Shown piece after piece: positions 18,027 to 28,233 of a stretch of 63,351 bases of DNA. A program made the translations under genes and the position numbers. Every line of letters begins with the position of its first letter. The first letter of the stretch is position 1. The notes under the pieces were generated by a model, which saw nothing but the letters and a program-made list of their open reading frames with translations, ran no database searches and was not told the origin of the DNA. This DNA comes from Hyphomicrobium sp. GTDB lineage: Bacteria; Pseudomonadota; Alphaproteobacteria; Rhizobiales; Hyphomicrobiaceae. The stretch lies in the NCBI GenBank assembly GCA_021732485.1, contig JAKFUV010000014.1, positions 1-63,351 on the forward strand. Reading direction: 5' to 3'.

Positions 18027-19228
18027 AGGCCCTCCTTCGGTGCGATGCCCGAGACCGTTGCCAGCAGCCGCTGCGTGTGGATCGCGGCCCCGACAGCTGG
18101 CACGTCGCGCGGTGCGCCCGCAGCCCGCATGACGCCGTCGTAACGCCCGCCGCCGGCGATCGCGCCATCGGCTTTCAGCCCAGGTGCCGAGATTTCAAAA
18201 ACGAAGCCAGTGTAATAGGCCAGCGTCCGGCCGAATTCTGCCGAGAACATCACGCGCGACAGATCGAGGCCGCCGTTCGCCAGCAATGCCAATCGCCGAT
18301 CATAGGCGTCAAGGGCCGCGCCCGGTCCGCCTTTCACACCCTTGAGCAGCGCCGCGATGCGTTGGCCCGCAAACAGCGCAGGTCCAGTGACGCTGACATA
18401 CTGTTCAATCAAGTCTGCCGCAGCACTTTCAAGCGGCGAGGCCGTCTGATCGGCCACGACGTCGAGCAGATGTTGCGTCATTTCGGCGATCGTTCGGTTG
18501 CCGATCAGCTCAATCGACTGTGCATCGAGGTACGCCACGAGTGCTGCTTCGCTTGCCGCAAAATCGGTCTGATCAAGACTGCCGACGAGGTCTGCCGGAA
18601 GCGAACGGTTGCGAAGGCCCAGATCGCTAGAACCCGGGGCCTCGGTCAGTCGTTTGAGCTCTGTCCGAAATGTGCCGGGCCGGAGGAATGCTTCCTCCAG
18701 CCGCTTTTGCCAGCGCGTCGGGATACGAACGGCATTCAGCACCGCCCGAAACAAGCCGAGATCGCCCGTTTGCAGCGTCCAATTTTTAAGGCCGGTTTTT
18801 TCCAGGGCTTTGATCGTCAGGCCGACCGTCTCTGCCTCGGCGCGTTCGCGTTCCACATCGCCAAATCGCTCGATGCCCGCTTGGCGAAACTCGCGCGGAT
18901 GGGCAGCGTCAGCTCCCTGCGCCTGAAACCGGAAAGCCGGGCCGTTGTAGCAATATCTTGCGGGTGTTTCTGCGGCACCATTGCGCCACAGGTGGAGACG
19001 GCACGTCGGCACCGTCAGATCGGGACGCAAGCACAGCTCGGCGCCATCGGGATCGGTGAAGACATAAGTTCGTGCCCGAAGCGATTCACCAATGACATCT
19101 AGATAGACGTCAGCCGGTTGAATGATCGCCGGCGCGACCGCCTCATGCCCGGCCTTGGTGAACACCGACATCAGCAGTTGCGCTTGCGCTTCGAGCGCCT
19201 CGAACGATTGGGCAATTTCCGTGGCCAT
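18023..19228 (-). CDS. hisZ: ATP phosphoribosyltransferase regulatory subunit HisZ
   Basis: HisZ is a class II histidyl-tRNA-synthetase paralogue without aminoacylation that confers activity and histidine feedback on short HisG. The 401-residue protein shows [20 protein letters not shown] and [14 protein letters not shown] (the motif-2-like region) and a degenerate C-terminal [14 protein letters not shown]...GGGRYDG region. It lacks the anticodon-binding domain. It begins 6 bp after the hisS stop and overlaps hisG, so hisS-hisZ-hisG reads as an operon. The order is typical for alphaproteobacteria. Confidence 0.93.
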   Translation of the reverse strand: MATEIAQSFEALEAQAQLLMSVFTKAGHEAVAPAIIQPADVYLDVIGESLRARTYVFTDPDGAELCLRPDLTVPTCRLHLWRNGAAETPARYCYNGPAFRFQAQGADAAHPREFRQAGIERFGDVERERAEAETVGLTIKALEKTGLKNWTLQTGDLGLFRAVLNAVRIPTRWQKRLEEAFLRPGTFRTELKRLTEAPGSSDLGLRNRSLPADLVGSLDQTDFAASEAALVAYLDAQSIELIGNRTIAEMTQHLLDVVADQTASPLESAAADLIEQYVSVTGPALFAGQRIAALLKGVKGGPGAALDAYDRRLALLANGGLDLSRVMFSAEFGRTLAYYTGFVFEISAPGLKADGAIAGGGRYDGVMRAAGAPRDVPAVGAAIHTQRLLATVSGIAPKEGL

Positions 19229-19234
19229 CGCCGC

Positions 19235-20755
19235 TCAGCCCTCGGTCCCGGCCTGATAGCGCGCGACAATCCGGCCGACTTCCGCAACCAGATCAGCTTC
19301 GGCCACCGCAAGCTGGGCCGGACGCGAAGCTTTCCATTCCTTGTTGTCCTTGATCGCTGCCGCCGCTTTGGCGCCTTCAAACAAATCTTTCAACGTCACT
19401 TCACCTTTGGCCCGCTCGTCCGAGCCTTGAATGACGACGCAAGGACTATTGCGCTTATCGGCGTACTTCATCTGAGCCTTCATGCCGGAAGAGCCGAGAT
19501 ACATTTCAGCGCGAATGCCAGCGCTCCGCAGCACGTGCGTCAACTTTTGATAGTCGGCGATGTGATCGCGATCCATGACCAGCACAACCACCGGCCCAAG
19601 TGGCTGTTTCGGCTTTTCGCCAAGATGGGTCAGTGCTGCCTGCAGGCGCGACACGCCAATTGAAAAGCCGGTTGCCGGCACCTTTTGCCCGGTGAACCGC
19701 GCGACAAGATCATCGTACCGGCCGCCGCCGCCAACCGATCCAAAGCGCACGGATTTTCCGTCGTCGCCATTGACTTCAAACGTCAATTCGGCCTCGAAAA
19801 CGGGGCCTGTGTAGTATTCGAGACCGCGCACGCACGTCGGATCGACAACGATCGGGCCATCGCCATAGCCGGCTGCTGCGATCAACGATGCGATCTCTCG
19901 CAATTCGTTCACGCCCTGACGGCCGACCTCGGATTGCGCCACCAGCTCCCCAAGTTTTGCGAGTGTCGAGGCCACGTCGCGACCACCGCTCTCGACATAT
20001 GCAATGACCGTTTCGGTATCCTTGGGGCTCAGCCCCGCGCCTTGAGTAAAGTCGCCGCTGTCGTCTTTGCGACCGGGACCGAGCAGTTGCCGGACGCCAT
20101 CGATGCCCAATCGATCGAGCTTGTCGATGGCGCGCAAAACAGTCAGTTTGCGTCCTGAAACATCTCCCGCAAGTCCGGCAACATCCAAAATTCCATCGAG
20201 GATTTTCCGATTGTTGACCTTGATGACATAGTCGCCGCGCTTGACGCCGAGAGCTTCCAGAGCATCGGCGGCCAGCATGCACATTTCGGCATCGGCCGCG
20301 ATGCTATCAGCACCCACCGTGTCGGCATCGAACTGCATGAACTGCCGAAACCGGCCAGGGCCCGGCTTCTCGTTGCGATAGACAGCTCCGTACGCATAGC
20401 GGCGAAACGGCTTCGGGAGCGTCTGGAAATTCTGCGCCACATAGCGGGCGAGCGGCGCCGTCAAATCGTAACGCAGACTCATCCACTGTTCGTCGTCATC
20501 TTGAAACGAAAACACGCCGGCATTCGGCCGATCTTGATCGGGCAAAAACTTGCCAAGGGCGTCGGTGTATTCGAGCGCCGGTGTTTCTAGAGCGTCGAAG
20601 CCATAGCTTTCATAAACTTCGCGAATGGTGCCAAGCATGCGCTGCAGGCCGGCGAGTTCCGCAGCCTCGATATCGCGAAACCCCTTGGCCAATCGTGCGA
20701 CCGGCATCGCCGGGAGCGGCGCCGCGATAGGGGCGTCTTTGTTGCTCTGAGACAT
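19235..20755 (-). CDS. hisS: Histidyl-tRNA synthetase
   Basis: This is the class II synthetase charging tRNA-His. The 506 residues include the motif 1 region [32 protein letters not shown], motif 2 [16 protein letters not shown], and the motif 3 region [14 protein letters not shown], followed by a C-terminal anticodon domain ([19 protein letters not shown]). The RFRQF variant in motif 2 is the alphaproteobacterial/eukaryotic-like form rather than the enterobacterial one, a group known for an unusual tRNA-His. It heads the hisS-hisZ-hisG operon, tying charging and synthesis of histidine together. Confidence 0.95.
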   Translation of the reverse strand: MSQSNKDAPIAAPLPAMPVARLAKGFRDIEAAELAGLQRMLGTIREVYESYGFDALETPALEYTDALGKFLPDQDRPNAGVFSFQDDDEQWMSLRYDLTAPLARYVAQNFQTLPKPFRRYAYGAVYRNEKPGPGRFRQFMQFDADTVGADSIAADAEMCMLAADALEALGVKRGDYVIKVNNRKILDGILDVAGLAGDVSGRKLTVLRAIDKLDRLGIDGVRQLLGPGRKDDSGDFTQGAGLSPKDTETVIAYVESGGRDVASTLAKLGELVAQSEVGRQGVNELREIASLIAAAGYGDGPIVVDPTCVRGLEYYTGPVFEAELTFEVNGDDGKSVRFGSVGGGGRYDDLVARFTGQKVPATGFSIGVSRLQAALTHLGEKPKQPLGPVVVLVMDRDHIADYQKLTHVLRSAGIRAEMYLGSSGMKAQMKYADKRNSPCVVIQGSDERAKGEVTLKDLFEGAKAAAAIKDNKEWKASRPAQLAVAEADLVAEVGRIVARYQAGTEG

Positions 20756-20921
20756 GGTGTTGAAGGTTGCCTTGGCATCTTGAAATGCCAGAAAAAGAAA
20801 GTTGGCGTCGTTATAGCGGAACGATCCAAGAGGTGAAAGTGCGGCGATGTCCGGCTCCGCAGCCCCGGCAACTCTTGGTAAATCACGCCGACGTGCGCCG
20901 CTGCCATCGGCAGTGCAGCTG

Positions 20922-21692
20922 TCATCCGGGACCCGCGATCAGAGCCGCAGCGGTGACCATGAAGCTGGCTTCAAAAACTTGCTCGATGCCGCCAAGAACA
21001 TCGCCGGTGTAACCCCCAATTCGACGTTTGGCCGCGACACCAAGACAGGCCGAAGCCACCAGCGCGACGACGACACTGATCGCGAATGTCGACGGCGGCA
21101 AACACAGCAGACCGACGATCAATGTGAACGCTGCGGCGATGGCAACTTGGCCGACAGCGATCCGGCGCGCATGCGGCGTAACCTTCGCTGTATCATCGTG
21201 GCCTGAGTAACTCATCAACGCCATCGCCAACACAGCCGCGAAGCGACCGCCCGCGTGCGCCGCGACCAGTGTGTACGCTGCCATCACCGCATCGAGCGCC
21301 TGCAAGCTCGAGACCTTCAGCGCAAGGACAGATACGACTGCAATCACCCCGAAGGTGCCAATCCGACTGTCTTTCATGATTTCGAGACGCCGCTCCGGCG
21401 TCATGCCACCGAACAAACCATCGGCCGTGTCGGCCAGACCGTCCTCATGCAGCGCTCCGGTGATGGCAATGGCGGCAACGATTCCCATGACCATCGGCAC
21501 AGGCTGCGGAAAGATCAGCGATGCCGTCACCAACACCACCGCCGCGATGGCGCCGACCACGGCACCAATCAGCGGAAAATATTTGGCGGCGCTTGCCAGC
21601 CAGTCTGGCTCATAACGGACGACGGGCGGAATCGGGATCCGGGTCAGAAACTGCACGCCAGCAAGGAAGTTTTGCAGTTCTCGCGACATCAT
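20922..21692 (-). CDS. cobS: Adenosylcobinamide-GDP ribazoletransferase (cobalamin synthase)
   Basis: CobS is a polytopic membrane enzyme joining adenosylcobinamide-GDP and alpha-ribazole in the last steps of B12 synthesis. The 256 residues show FLTRIPIP at the N-terminus, the metal-binding [15 protein letters not shown], and [15 protein letters not shown], with about six hydrophobic helices. Its start overlaps the cobT stop (ATGA at 21689-21692), so translation is coupled. It is the last gene of the glcD-glcE-glcF-cobT-cobS block. Confidence 0.93.
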   Translation of the reverse strand: MMSRELQNFLAGVQFLTRIPIPPVVRYEPDWLASAAKYFPLIGAVVGAIAAVVLVTASLIFPQPVPMVMGIVAAIAITGALHEDGLADTADGLFGGMTPERRLEIMKDSRIGTFGVIAVVSVLALKVSSLQALDAVMAAYTLVAAHAGGRFAAVLAMALMSYSGHDDTAKVTPHARRIAVGQVAIAAAFTLIVGLLCLPPSTFAISVVVALVASACLGVAAKRRIGGYTGDVLGGIEQVFEASFMVTAAALIAGPG

Positions 21693-22735
21693 ACCGGATG
21701 CTCGCCCGGCAGATCAGCCATATCGCGCAGCATGTACTCCGCCGCCCGCACCAGCGGAATAGCCAGCGCCGCGCCGGTCCCCTCGCCCAGTCTCAGCCCC
21801 AACTCGAACAGCGGTTTGACTTTGAGATAGTCGAGCAGCACCCGATGCCCCGGTTCGGACGAACAATGCGCGAAAATACAATGATCCAGCGTTCCCGGAT
21901 GCAATGCCTCAGCCGTGATAGCAACCGCCGTGCCGATGAACCCATCGACGATGATGATGCGACGGGCACTCGCTGCGGCCACCATGGCTCCCGCCATCAT
22001 AACCATTTCAAATCCGCCGAACTGGCGAAGCGTCTCAATGGCTCTCGCGGCGAGGTCTGGCGCATTGATCGGCGCGCAGGCGAGCGTCTCCTGCAAAATC
22101 TGCAGCTTATGGTCGAGGCCGAGAGGCGGCACGCCAGCGCCAGGCCCGACGAGCTTCACGAGGTCGACGCCAGTCAGTGTGTGTGCGACCAGCGCAGCCG
22201 CCGACGTATTGCCGATGCCGATCTCACCGAACGCGACAATTCCGACGCCATCGTGCCCAAGTCCTGCATCGATGGCACGGCCTTCGATGAGCGCGGCTTG
22301 GCATTGCTCTTCGGTCATCGCCGGTTCGCGACGCGAATTGCGGGTTCCCGCGGCAATGCGGCGGTCAAGAAGTTGGTGATGCGGCGCTAACGGGCGCAGC
22401 AAGCCAGCATCGACAAGGATGACATCGACGCCCGCCGCGCGCGCGCAGATGTTGATCCCGGCACCGCCGTCCAACACCAGCTTCGCGATGTCGCGCGTGA
22501 CAACCGATGGATAGGCCGTCACGCCTTCGGCCGTCAGCCCGTGATCTCCGGCAAAAACGACGACGCGCGCAGCACCGAGGTCCGGCTCGATCGAACCGGT
22601 GGCAACGCCGATCTGGACCGCCAAATCTTCGATGCGTCCCAGCGCGCCGACGGGCTTAGCTTTGCCGCGCAATTTCTGCAGCAACTGCTGGCGCAGCACC
22701 TCGTTCCAGCGAGTCTCGTCTTCGAACCCGGTCAT
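21689..22735 (-). CDS. cobT: Nicotinate-nucleotide-dimethylbenzimidazole phosphoribosyltransferase
   Basis: CobT makes alpha-ribazole phosphate, the lower-ligand nucleotide of B12. The 348-residue protein starts at the ATG at 22735, overlapping the glcF stop as ATGA; a longer frame upstream lies inside glcF and is not needed. Signatures are VVVFAGDHGLTAEGVTAYP, GAGINICARAAGVDVILVDA, FGEIGIGNTSAAALV and the C-terminal LGEGTGAALAIPLV, which carries the catalytic Glu. It is coupled to cobS downstream. No cobalamin riboswitch was recognised in the block. Confidence 0.94.
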   Translation of the reverse strand: MTGFEDETRWNEVLRQQLLQKLRGKAKPVGALGRIEDLAVQIGVATGSIEPDLGAARVVVFAGDHGLTAEGVTAYPSVVTRDIAKLVLDGGAGINICARAAGVDVILVDAGLLRPLAPHHQLLDRRIAAGTRNSRREPAMTEEQCQAALIEGRAIDAGLGHDGVGIVAFGEIGIGNTSAAALVAHTLTGVDLVKLVGPGAGVPPLGLDHKLQILQETLACAPINAPDLAARAIETLRQFGGFEMVMMAGAMVAAASARRIIIVDGFIGTAVAITAEALHPGTLDHCIFAHCSSEPGHRVLLDYLKVKPLFELGLRLGEGTGAALAIPLVRAAEYMLRDMADLPGEHPV

Positions 22736-24096
22736 ACTGAAATGTAGTCGTCGACGGCGCGGCGCGGCTGCGGCACGTCCGTCGCGTATTGCTTGAGATT
22801 TTCCATGCCGGTCGGGACCGGACCACCATAAGCCCAATCGAGCAACTCGACGGTGTGGACGACCGGAATGTCGAGCCCTGCCTGCAATTGCGAGATGCAG
22901 CCGATATTGCCCGCTGCCACGACGTCGGGGCGTTGCGCCTTGATGTTGGCCGTCTTGCGATCACGCAGCTCGCGAGCAATTTTCGGCTGCAAAATGTTGT
23001 AGACGCCGGCCGACCCGCAGCACAAATGCCCGTCCGCAATATCGACAACGGTGAACCCGGCGTTCTTGAGAAGTGTCCGCGGCTGATGCGTCACGCGCTG
23101 GCCGTGTTGCAGCGAGCACGCCGCATGGTAGGCGACCTTGATGCTCGACCAGCGCTTTGGTGGTCCGATATCGTGGCCGGTGAGAAATTCGCTGATGTCT
23201 TTGGTCAGCGCCGACATCTTGCGCGCTTCAGACGCGTACGTCGGATCACGCGCCAGCATGTGGCCGTAGTCTTTGACCGTGGTGCCGCACCCCGACGCAT
23301 TGATGATGATCGCATCGACCGGCGTGCGCGCCATATCCTTGGCCCAGGCATCGACGTTGCGCCGCGCCGACATCAGCGCCTCTTGTTCGCGGCCGATGTG
23401 CTGCGTCAGCGCTCCGCAGCACCCCGAGCCTGCCGATACCACGACATCGACGCCGCCGCGCGCCAGCAATCGGATGGTGGCGTCATTGATCTCCGGCCGC
23501 AGCACCTGCTGCGCGCAACCAGCAAGCAAAATGACCCGGCCGGTTCGCGCTCCCGTCGTCTCGGCCGTACCCGGCCCGGAAAAACGCGCTGATTTTCCGG
23601 TAGCCATCGGCGCCAGTTCGGTCATGGCGGCAAGCTCATGGAGGCCAATGCGGCGCAGTGTTGGCGCCAATCGTCGACCAAGCGGAGCAGCTTTCAGTGC
23701 CAATCGAAAGCGGCGCGGATAGGGCACGATGGCCGCCAGCGCCGAGCGCATCATGCGGTCCTTGGCCGATCGCGTTCCGGTCTTCTCGATATGCTGCCGG
23801 GCAATATCCACTAGATGCATGTAATCGACGCCTGACGGGCACGTCGTCATGCACGCGTAACAAGACAGGCAGCGATCGATGTGCACCGAAATTTCGGGCC
23901 GCGAGGTGCGGCCCTGTTCCAGCATATCCTTGATGGCGTAGATGCGGCCGCGCGGGCTGTCGCGCTCATCGCCGAGTGTGACATACGTCGGACACGTCGC
24001 CGTACACAAACCACAGTGCACGCACTTGCGCAGGATGCTGTCCGCTTCCTTCAACGATGGATCGGTGAGTTGCTCGGGCGTAAAGTTGGTCTGCAT
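22732..24096 (-). CDS. glcF: Glycolate oxidase iron-sulfur subunit
   Basis: GlcF passes electrons from the flavin subunits towards the respiratory chain. The 454-residue protein has two [4Fe-4S] ferredoxin motifs, CVHCGLCTATCP near residue 27 and CLSCYACMTTCP near 78. Two CCG domains follow (AGCAQQVLRPE...SGCCGAL and HAACSLQHGQRV...CCGSAGVYN). The 29-bp gap to glcE and the 4-bp overlap with cobT place it in the middle of the operon. GlcDEF together oxidise glycolate to glyoxylate. Confidence 0.94.
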   Translation of the reverse strand: MQTNFTPEQLTDPSLKEADSILRKCVHCGLCTATCPTYVTLGDERDSPRGRIYAIKDMLEQGRTSRPEISVHIDRCLSCYACMTTCPSGVDYMHLVDIARQHIEKTGTRSAKDRMMRSALAAIVPYPRRFRLALKAAPLGRRLAPTLRRIGLHELAAMTELAPMATGKSARFSGPGTAETTGARTGRVILLAGCAQQVLRPEINDATIRLLARGGVDVVVSAGSGCCGALTQHIGREQEALMSARRNVDAWAKDMARTPVDAIIINASGCGTTVKDYGHMLARDPTYASEARKMSALTKDISEFLTGHDIGPPKRWSSIKVAYHAACSLQHGQRVTHQPRTLLKNAGFTVVDIADGHLCCGSAGVYNILQPKIARELRDRKTANIKAQRPDVVAAGNIGCISQLQAGLDIPVVHTVELLDWAYGGPVPTGMENLKQYATDVPQPRRAVDDYISV

Positions 24097-24125
24097 AAAG
24101 CCTATGCTGCCTTCCGTGCAAAATA

Positions 24126-25349
24126 TCAGATCGTCGCGTACATCCGGCCCCGGTTCAAAATTCCGGCCGGATCGAACGCTGTCTTCATGCCGCGCGTCAA
24201 GCGTTCGATCTCGGGTTTCATCGGCTCGAACACCTCGACCGTCGCCCGCACCTGCGGCGACGCGCGAACGAGCGTTGCATACCCGCCGCGAACCGCCACG
24301 GCGCGGCGCACATCCGCTGAACCTGCATCGGCTGCGGTTGGAACCTCAAGCCACACAAGTCCGCCCGACCAATCGTAAAACGCGTCCGCCTTCATCGATT
24401 TCTGGATCGAAGCGACGATTTCCGGGCCCTTGGTCGGCGCACATGAGATCCGCCACAAGCTGGTGTCGGCAGAATAGGGCAGGATCGACAGCGATCGCAA
24501 TTCCCGCCAAAGCGCTCGCGACGCGGCCGTGTCGAGCAGCATCGGCGTGCCGTAGACTTTCAGCGCCGCTTGCAGTTTCGCCTGCCGCTCGCTAACGGCG
24601 GCCGGAAAATTTTCGAGCCGCAGCAGGGTTAGCGCGGTGCCTGCATCAGCGAGAGCCACAAGCTTCAGGCGCGCGGCCATGCGGCGGGGGATATGCGCCG
24701 CGCCGGAGACCTCGAACGGCGTACCAAGTGCCGTTGTCAGCACTTCGACAGCCAGATCATCCGGCAGCCCGGTGTAGACAAGCGTGCCAGTCGCCGCCGG
24801 CTGCGGCACGACCTTGAATGTCACTTCGGTGATGATCGCCAGCGTGCCCCAACTCCCAGTGAGGCCCCGCGCCACATCGAGCCCGGTGACGTTCTTCATC
24901 ACCCGGCCGCCGGATTTGAAAAGTTCCGCCCGCCCGTTGACAGCCCGCAGTCCGAGCAAGTGGTCGCGCGCACTTCCACCCGTGATGCGCCGGGCGCCAG
25001 ATGCGTTGGTTGCAAACACGCCGCCAATCGACAGCGCGCCCCCGGGTGAACCGGTGGTCGGACCCATATCGATAGGTTCGAACGGCAGCATCTGGTCCCG
25101 CAGGCCGAGTTCCGCCTCGATATCGGCGAGCGGCGTGCCGGATCGTGCCGACATCACGAGCTCGGTCGGCTCATAGAGCGTCAGCCCGCGCAGCGACGCC
25201 GTCGTGACGACGACATCGGCGTCAACGGCGCGGCCAGCATTGCGCAAGGCGCCATTGCCGACCACTTCCGCCGTCTGCCGGTTCGTCACAAGCTTGGCAA
25301 TCATCGATTGCAGCTCCCACTCGGCGGCGGGACGCAACATCTGAGTCAC
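24126..25349 (-). CDS. glcE: Glycolate oxidase FAD-binding subunit
   Basis: GlcE has about 407 residues from a GTG at 25349 preceded by AGGAG with 6-nt spacing. Other in-frame starts are an ATG at 25373, which is upstream of that site, and an ATG at 25340. The PCMH-type FAD-binding fold shows in TAEVVGNGALRNAGRAV, GALSIGGVFATNASGARRI and GGRVMKNVTGLDVARGLTGSWGTLA. The C-terminus ends DPAGILNRGRMY, the usual FAD-oxidase closing motif. It sits 50 bp after glcD. Confidence 0.92.
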   Translation of the reverse strand: MTQMLRPAAEWELQSMIAKLVTNRQTAEVVGNGALRNAGRAVDADVVVTTASLRGLTLYEPTELVMSARSGTPLADIEAELGLRDQMLPFEPIDMGPTTGSPGGALSIGGVFATNASGARRITGGSARDHLLGLRAVNGRAELFKSGGRVMKNVTGLDVARGLTGSWGTLAIITEVTFKVVPQPAATGTLVYTGLPDDLAVEVLTTALGTPFEVSGAAHIPRRMAARLKLVALADAGTALTLLRLENFPAAVSERQAKLQAALKVYGTPMLLDTAASRALWRELRSLSILPYSADTSLWRISCAPTKGPEIVASIQKSMKADAFYDWSGGLVWLEVPTAADAGSADVRRAVAVRGGYATLVRASPQVRATVEVFEPMKPEIERLTRGMKTAFDPAGILNRGRMYATI

Positions 25350-25399
25350 GAGGGGCTCCTGATCGTCCGGCAAAAGGCGCCGGGCGAATTGAATGATAC

Positions 25400-26872
25400 T
25401 CAGGCTGCTGCCGGCGCTTCAAACCTCATGGCCGCGCGCATCGGCTCGCTTGAAGCGAGCGGAAAGACTTTGGCCGCATTCAGTAGCCAAGCCGGATCGA
25501 ATACGCTTTTCAAGCGCATTTGGACGGCGAGATCGGTCTGTGAGAACTGTACGGACATTAGATCACGCTTTTCAATTCCAACGCCATGTTCGCCGGTCAA
25601 GCAGCCGCCGACCTCGACGCAGAGTTTCAAGATTTCGGCACCGGCCGCTTCCGCCTTCTCGTTGCTGTCCGGATCGTTGGCATCATACAGAATGAGCGGG
25701 TGGAGATTGCCGTCGCCGGCATGAAAAATATTCGCCACCTTCAACCCATAGCCGTCGCAGATTTCGCTGATCCTTGTCAGCACGTGCGGCAGGGCGCCAA
25801 GCGGAATGGTGCCATCCATGCAATAATAATCGGAAATGCGGCCGATGGCTCCGAATGCCGCCTTGCGACCGGCCCAGATGCGCGCGCTTTGATCGGCGTC
25901 GGCGCTGATCTCGATGCTTTTTGGCGCGAACGGCTGCGCAATGTCGGCTATTTTCGCGAGCAGAGACGCGATCTCGGTATCAGAGCCTTCGACCTCGACG
26001 ATCAGCAGCGCTTCGACGTCGAGCGGATAACCGGCGCTGGCGTAGGCTTCACACACCGCAATGGCTGGCCGGTCCATGTACTCGATGGCGACCGGAATGA
26101 TGCCCGCTCCGATGATAGCTGCAACGCAAGCTCCCGCCACTTCAGGTGCATCGAAGCCGAGCATCATCGGTCGTGCGCCTTCAGCCGCGCGCAAAATCCG
26201 CACCGTCGCTTCGGTGATGACACCGAGCTGCCCTTCCGAACCGATCGCCAAGCTCAGCAGATCGTAGCCCGGTGCATCGAGGCAGGTGCCGCCGATGTCG
26301 ACGATGGTCCCGTCGATCAGCACCATCTTAAGGCCGAGCACGTTGTGGGTCGTGACGCCGTATTTGAGGCAGTGTGCGCCGCCGGAATTCATCGCCAGAT
26401 TACCAGCCAGCGTGCATGCCAACTGCGATGACGGATCGGGGGCGTAAAAAAAACCCTTCTCGGCGACCTTTCCCGAGATAGCGAGATTGGTAATCCCCGT
26501 CTCGACGCGAGCGGTTCGATTGGCATAGTCGACGTCGAGAATTCGTTTCATCTTCGAGACGCAGAGCACCACGGCGTCTTCGGTCGGCAAGGCGCCGCCG
26601 CACAGCGACGTTCCGGCACCGCGTGGGATCACCTTCAGGCTATTGTCGTAACAGTAGCGCAGGATCTTCGACACGTCTTCCGTGCTGCGTGGCAGTGCCA
26701 CAAGCAATGGCATGCTTCGATAAGCGGTCAGCGCATCGGTTTCGTAGGCGCGGCGACCATCTTCATCCCAAATGAGCGCGCTGCGTCCGACCAGACGCGC
26801 CAAGTCGTCGACAATAATCGAACGCCGCTGGAGCGGACCTGCATCGGGTTCGGGCATCGCGACACGTGACAT
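25400..26872 (-). CDS. glcD: Glycolate oxidase FAD-linked catalytic subunit
   Basis: GlcD is the 490-residue flavoprotein that oxidises glycolate. The FAD-binding 4 domain shows PRGAGTSLCGGALP, GITNLAISGKVAEKGFFYAP, CTLAGNLAMNSGGAHCLKYG and GSEGQLGVITEATV. The C-terminal FAD-oxidase domain includes ANIFHAGDGNLHPLI, GCLTGEHGVGIEKRDLM and DPAWLLNAAKVFPL. D-lactate dehydrogenases share this fold, but the glcE and glcF partners make glycolate the better call. AAGGA before the ATG supports the start. It is the first gene of the operon and diverges from the LysR gene. Confidence 0.93.
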   Translation of the reverse strand: MSRVAMPEPDAGPLQRRSIIVDDLARLVGRSALIWDEDGRRAYETDALTAYRSMPLLVALPRSTEDVSKILRYCYDNSLKVIPRGAGTSLCGGALPTEDAVVLCVSKMKRILDVDYANRTARVETGITNLAISGKVAEKGFFYAPDPSSQLACTLAGNLAMNSGGAHCLKYGVTTHNVLGLKMVLIDGTIVDIGGTCLDAPGYDLLSLAIGSEGQLGVITEATVRILRAAEGARPMMLGFDAPEVAGACVAAIIGAGIIPVAIEYMDRPAIAVCEAYASAGYPLDVEALLIVEVEGSDTEIASLLAKIADIAQPFAPKSIEISADADQSARIWAGRKAAFGAIGRISDYYCMDGTIPLGALPHVLTRISEICDGYGLKVANIFHAGDGNLHPLILYDANDPDSNEKAEAAGAEILKLCVEVGGCLTGEHGVGIEKRDLMSVQFSQTDLAVQMRLKSVFDPAWLLNAAKVFPLASSEPMRAAMRFEAPAAA

Positions 26873-27129
26873 TCATCCATCCTTCGGCCGCAAATCCAAG
26901 GCGACACGTCATCGGCGGCGAATTTGATCGAGTCCGCCGCTCATGGCGCACCAAACAAGCCTGCGAAGCGGCTGTTGAGCCTATCTGACAAGCTCCGGGA
27001 TGCCAGTCAAATTGGGCGTCGCATTGACGTCGCGCAAGCTTTACGCTTTGCAGGGAATAACAGTCCTTCCGCTAACACGATTTAGCAAGACTCTTTAGTC
27101 TGGCAGAACACATTCGCGGGATTTCATTC
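26873..27129. promoter_or_regulatory. Divergent promoter region between glcD and the LysR regulator gene
   Basis: This 257-bp region must hold the promoters for the glc-cob operon and for the LysR gene. A short dyad GACTCTTTAGTC lies near 27090, not obviously in the T-N11-A form expected for LysR sites. LysR regulators usually act on the divergent gene, so binding here is expected from family behaviour but is not proven by any sequence site I can identify. Confidence 0.4.
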
Positions 27130-28149
27130 ATGACCGGTCCCAGAACGCACGCATCGAGAGATCCAAACGTGACCGCGATCAGCGACCTCGACATTTTTGC
27201 ACGCGTCGCGCGGACCGGCAACATGTCCATGGCCGGCCGAGAGATGGGCCTGTCTCCAGCCGTCGTGTCAAAACGCATCAGCTTGCTCGAAGAGCGCCTC
27301 GGCGCGCGCCTTTTCCAGCGCACCACCCGGCAATTGACGCTGACCGAGACCGGTGAAGGTTATTTTCGCCGCGTCGTCGACATCCTCAGTCTGTGCGAGG
27401 AAGCCGAAGATTATGTCAGCCGGCGCAATACCAAGCCGCGTGGCAGCCTGAAAATCTCGGCTCCCACTTCCTTCAATCGGTTGCATATCGCCCCGCATCT
27501 ACCGGATTTTCTCGCCCGTTATCCCGACATCGAAATCGACATGCAGTTGACGGACACCTTCGTCGATATCATCCGCGAAGGTTATGACTTGGCCATCCGC
27601 ATCGGCGAATTGGAGGATAGTTCGCTGGTTGCCCGCAAGCTCTGCAATGAGCGCCGCGTCATTAGCGCTGCACCATCGTATCTGACGCGTGCTGGCACCC
27701 CGCGAACCCTCGCCGATCTTAATTCCCACAATTGCCTCATCGCGGGGGCGCAGGATCTATGGCGGCTCGATGGTCCCGACGGTCCGCACGAGCTTCGCGT
27801 CAAGGGCAACATGCGTTCGAATTCTGCTGAGTTCGTTCGCGCCGGTTTAATGCAGGGCCTTGGATTGGCGTTGCGCGCCATCTGGGATATCGGTCCGGAA
27901 CTGTCACGTGGCGAACTCGTCGTCGTTCTTCCCGAGTATCAAGGTTCAGCCAAAAACGCGATTTACGCCATTTATCCGTGCCGCGAATTCATGCCGGCGA
28001 AGGTCACGGCTTTTATTGATTTCTTCGCCGAAATCCTCGAGCGCGACATCTCGCACGCGAGGCCTCATGCACCGTCGACGCCTCGCGCCGACGCACCGAC
28101 GGCAGAAAAAACCGCGCTAAAAATGGCAAGTAAGGGTGCTAATGCCTAA
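27130..28149 (+). CDS. LysR-family transcriptional regulator, probably of the glycolate operon
   Basis: This 339-residue regulator has an N-terminal winged helix-turn-helix (ISDLDIFARVARTGNMSMAG, SPAVVSKRISLLEERLGARL, LFQRTTRQLTLTETGEGY). A periplasmic-binding-protein-like effector domain follows from about residue 105 (RGSLKISAPTSFNRLHIAP, GYDLAIRIGELEDSSLVARK). It resembles the large subgroup close to DmlR and AaeR. The start could be the ATG at 27130 or a GTG at 27169. Its divergent position suggests control of glcDEF, perhaps by glycolate or a related acid. Confidence 0.85.
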   Translation: MTGPRTHASRDPNVTAISDLDIFARVARTGNMSMAGREMGLSPAVVSKRISLLEERLGARLFQRTTRQLTLTETGEGYFRRVVDILSLCEEAEDYVSRRNTKPRGSLKISAPTSFNRLHIAPHLPDFLARYPDIEIDMQLTDTFVDIIREGYDLAIRIGELEDSSLVARKLCNERRVISAAPSYLTRAGTPRTLADLNSHNCLIAGAQDLWRLDGPDGPHELRVKGNMRSNSAEFVRAGLMQGLGLALRAIWDIGPELSRGELVVVLPEYQGSAKNAIYAIYPCREFMPAKVTAFIDFFAEILERDISHARPHAPSTPRADAPTAEKTALKMASKGANA

Positions 28150-28233
28150 TCCGGCTTTCATCGCCGCGATCCGCTCTGCCGGCGCGTAGAGACGGATCGT
28201 CGTGACGCAATCCTAAGACGCTGTTCTCGCCGA

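Noticed and set aside
26873..27129. LysR operator in the glcD-LysR intergenic region
   Set aside because: Only a short dyad near 27090 was found and it does not clearly fit the T-N11-A pattern, so no site is claimed.
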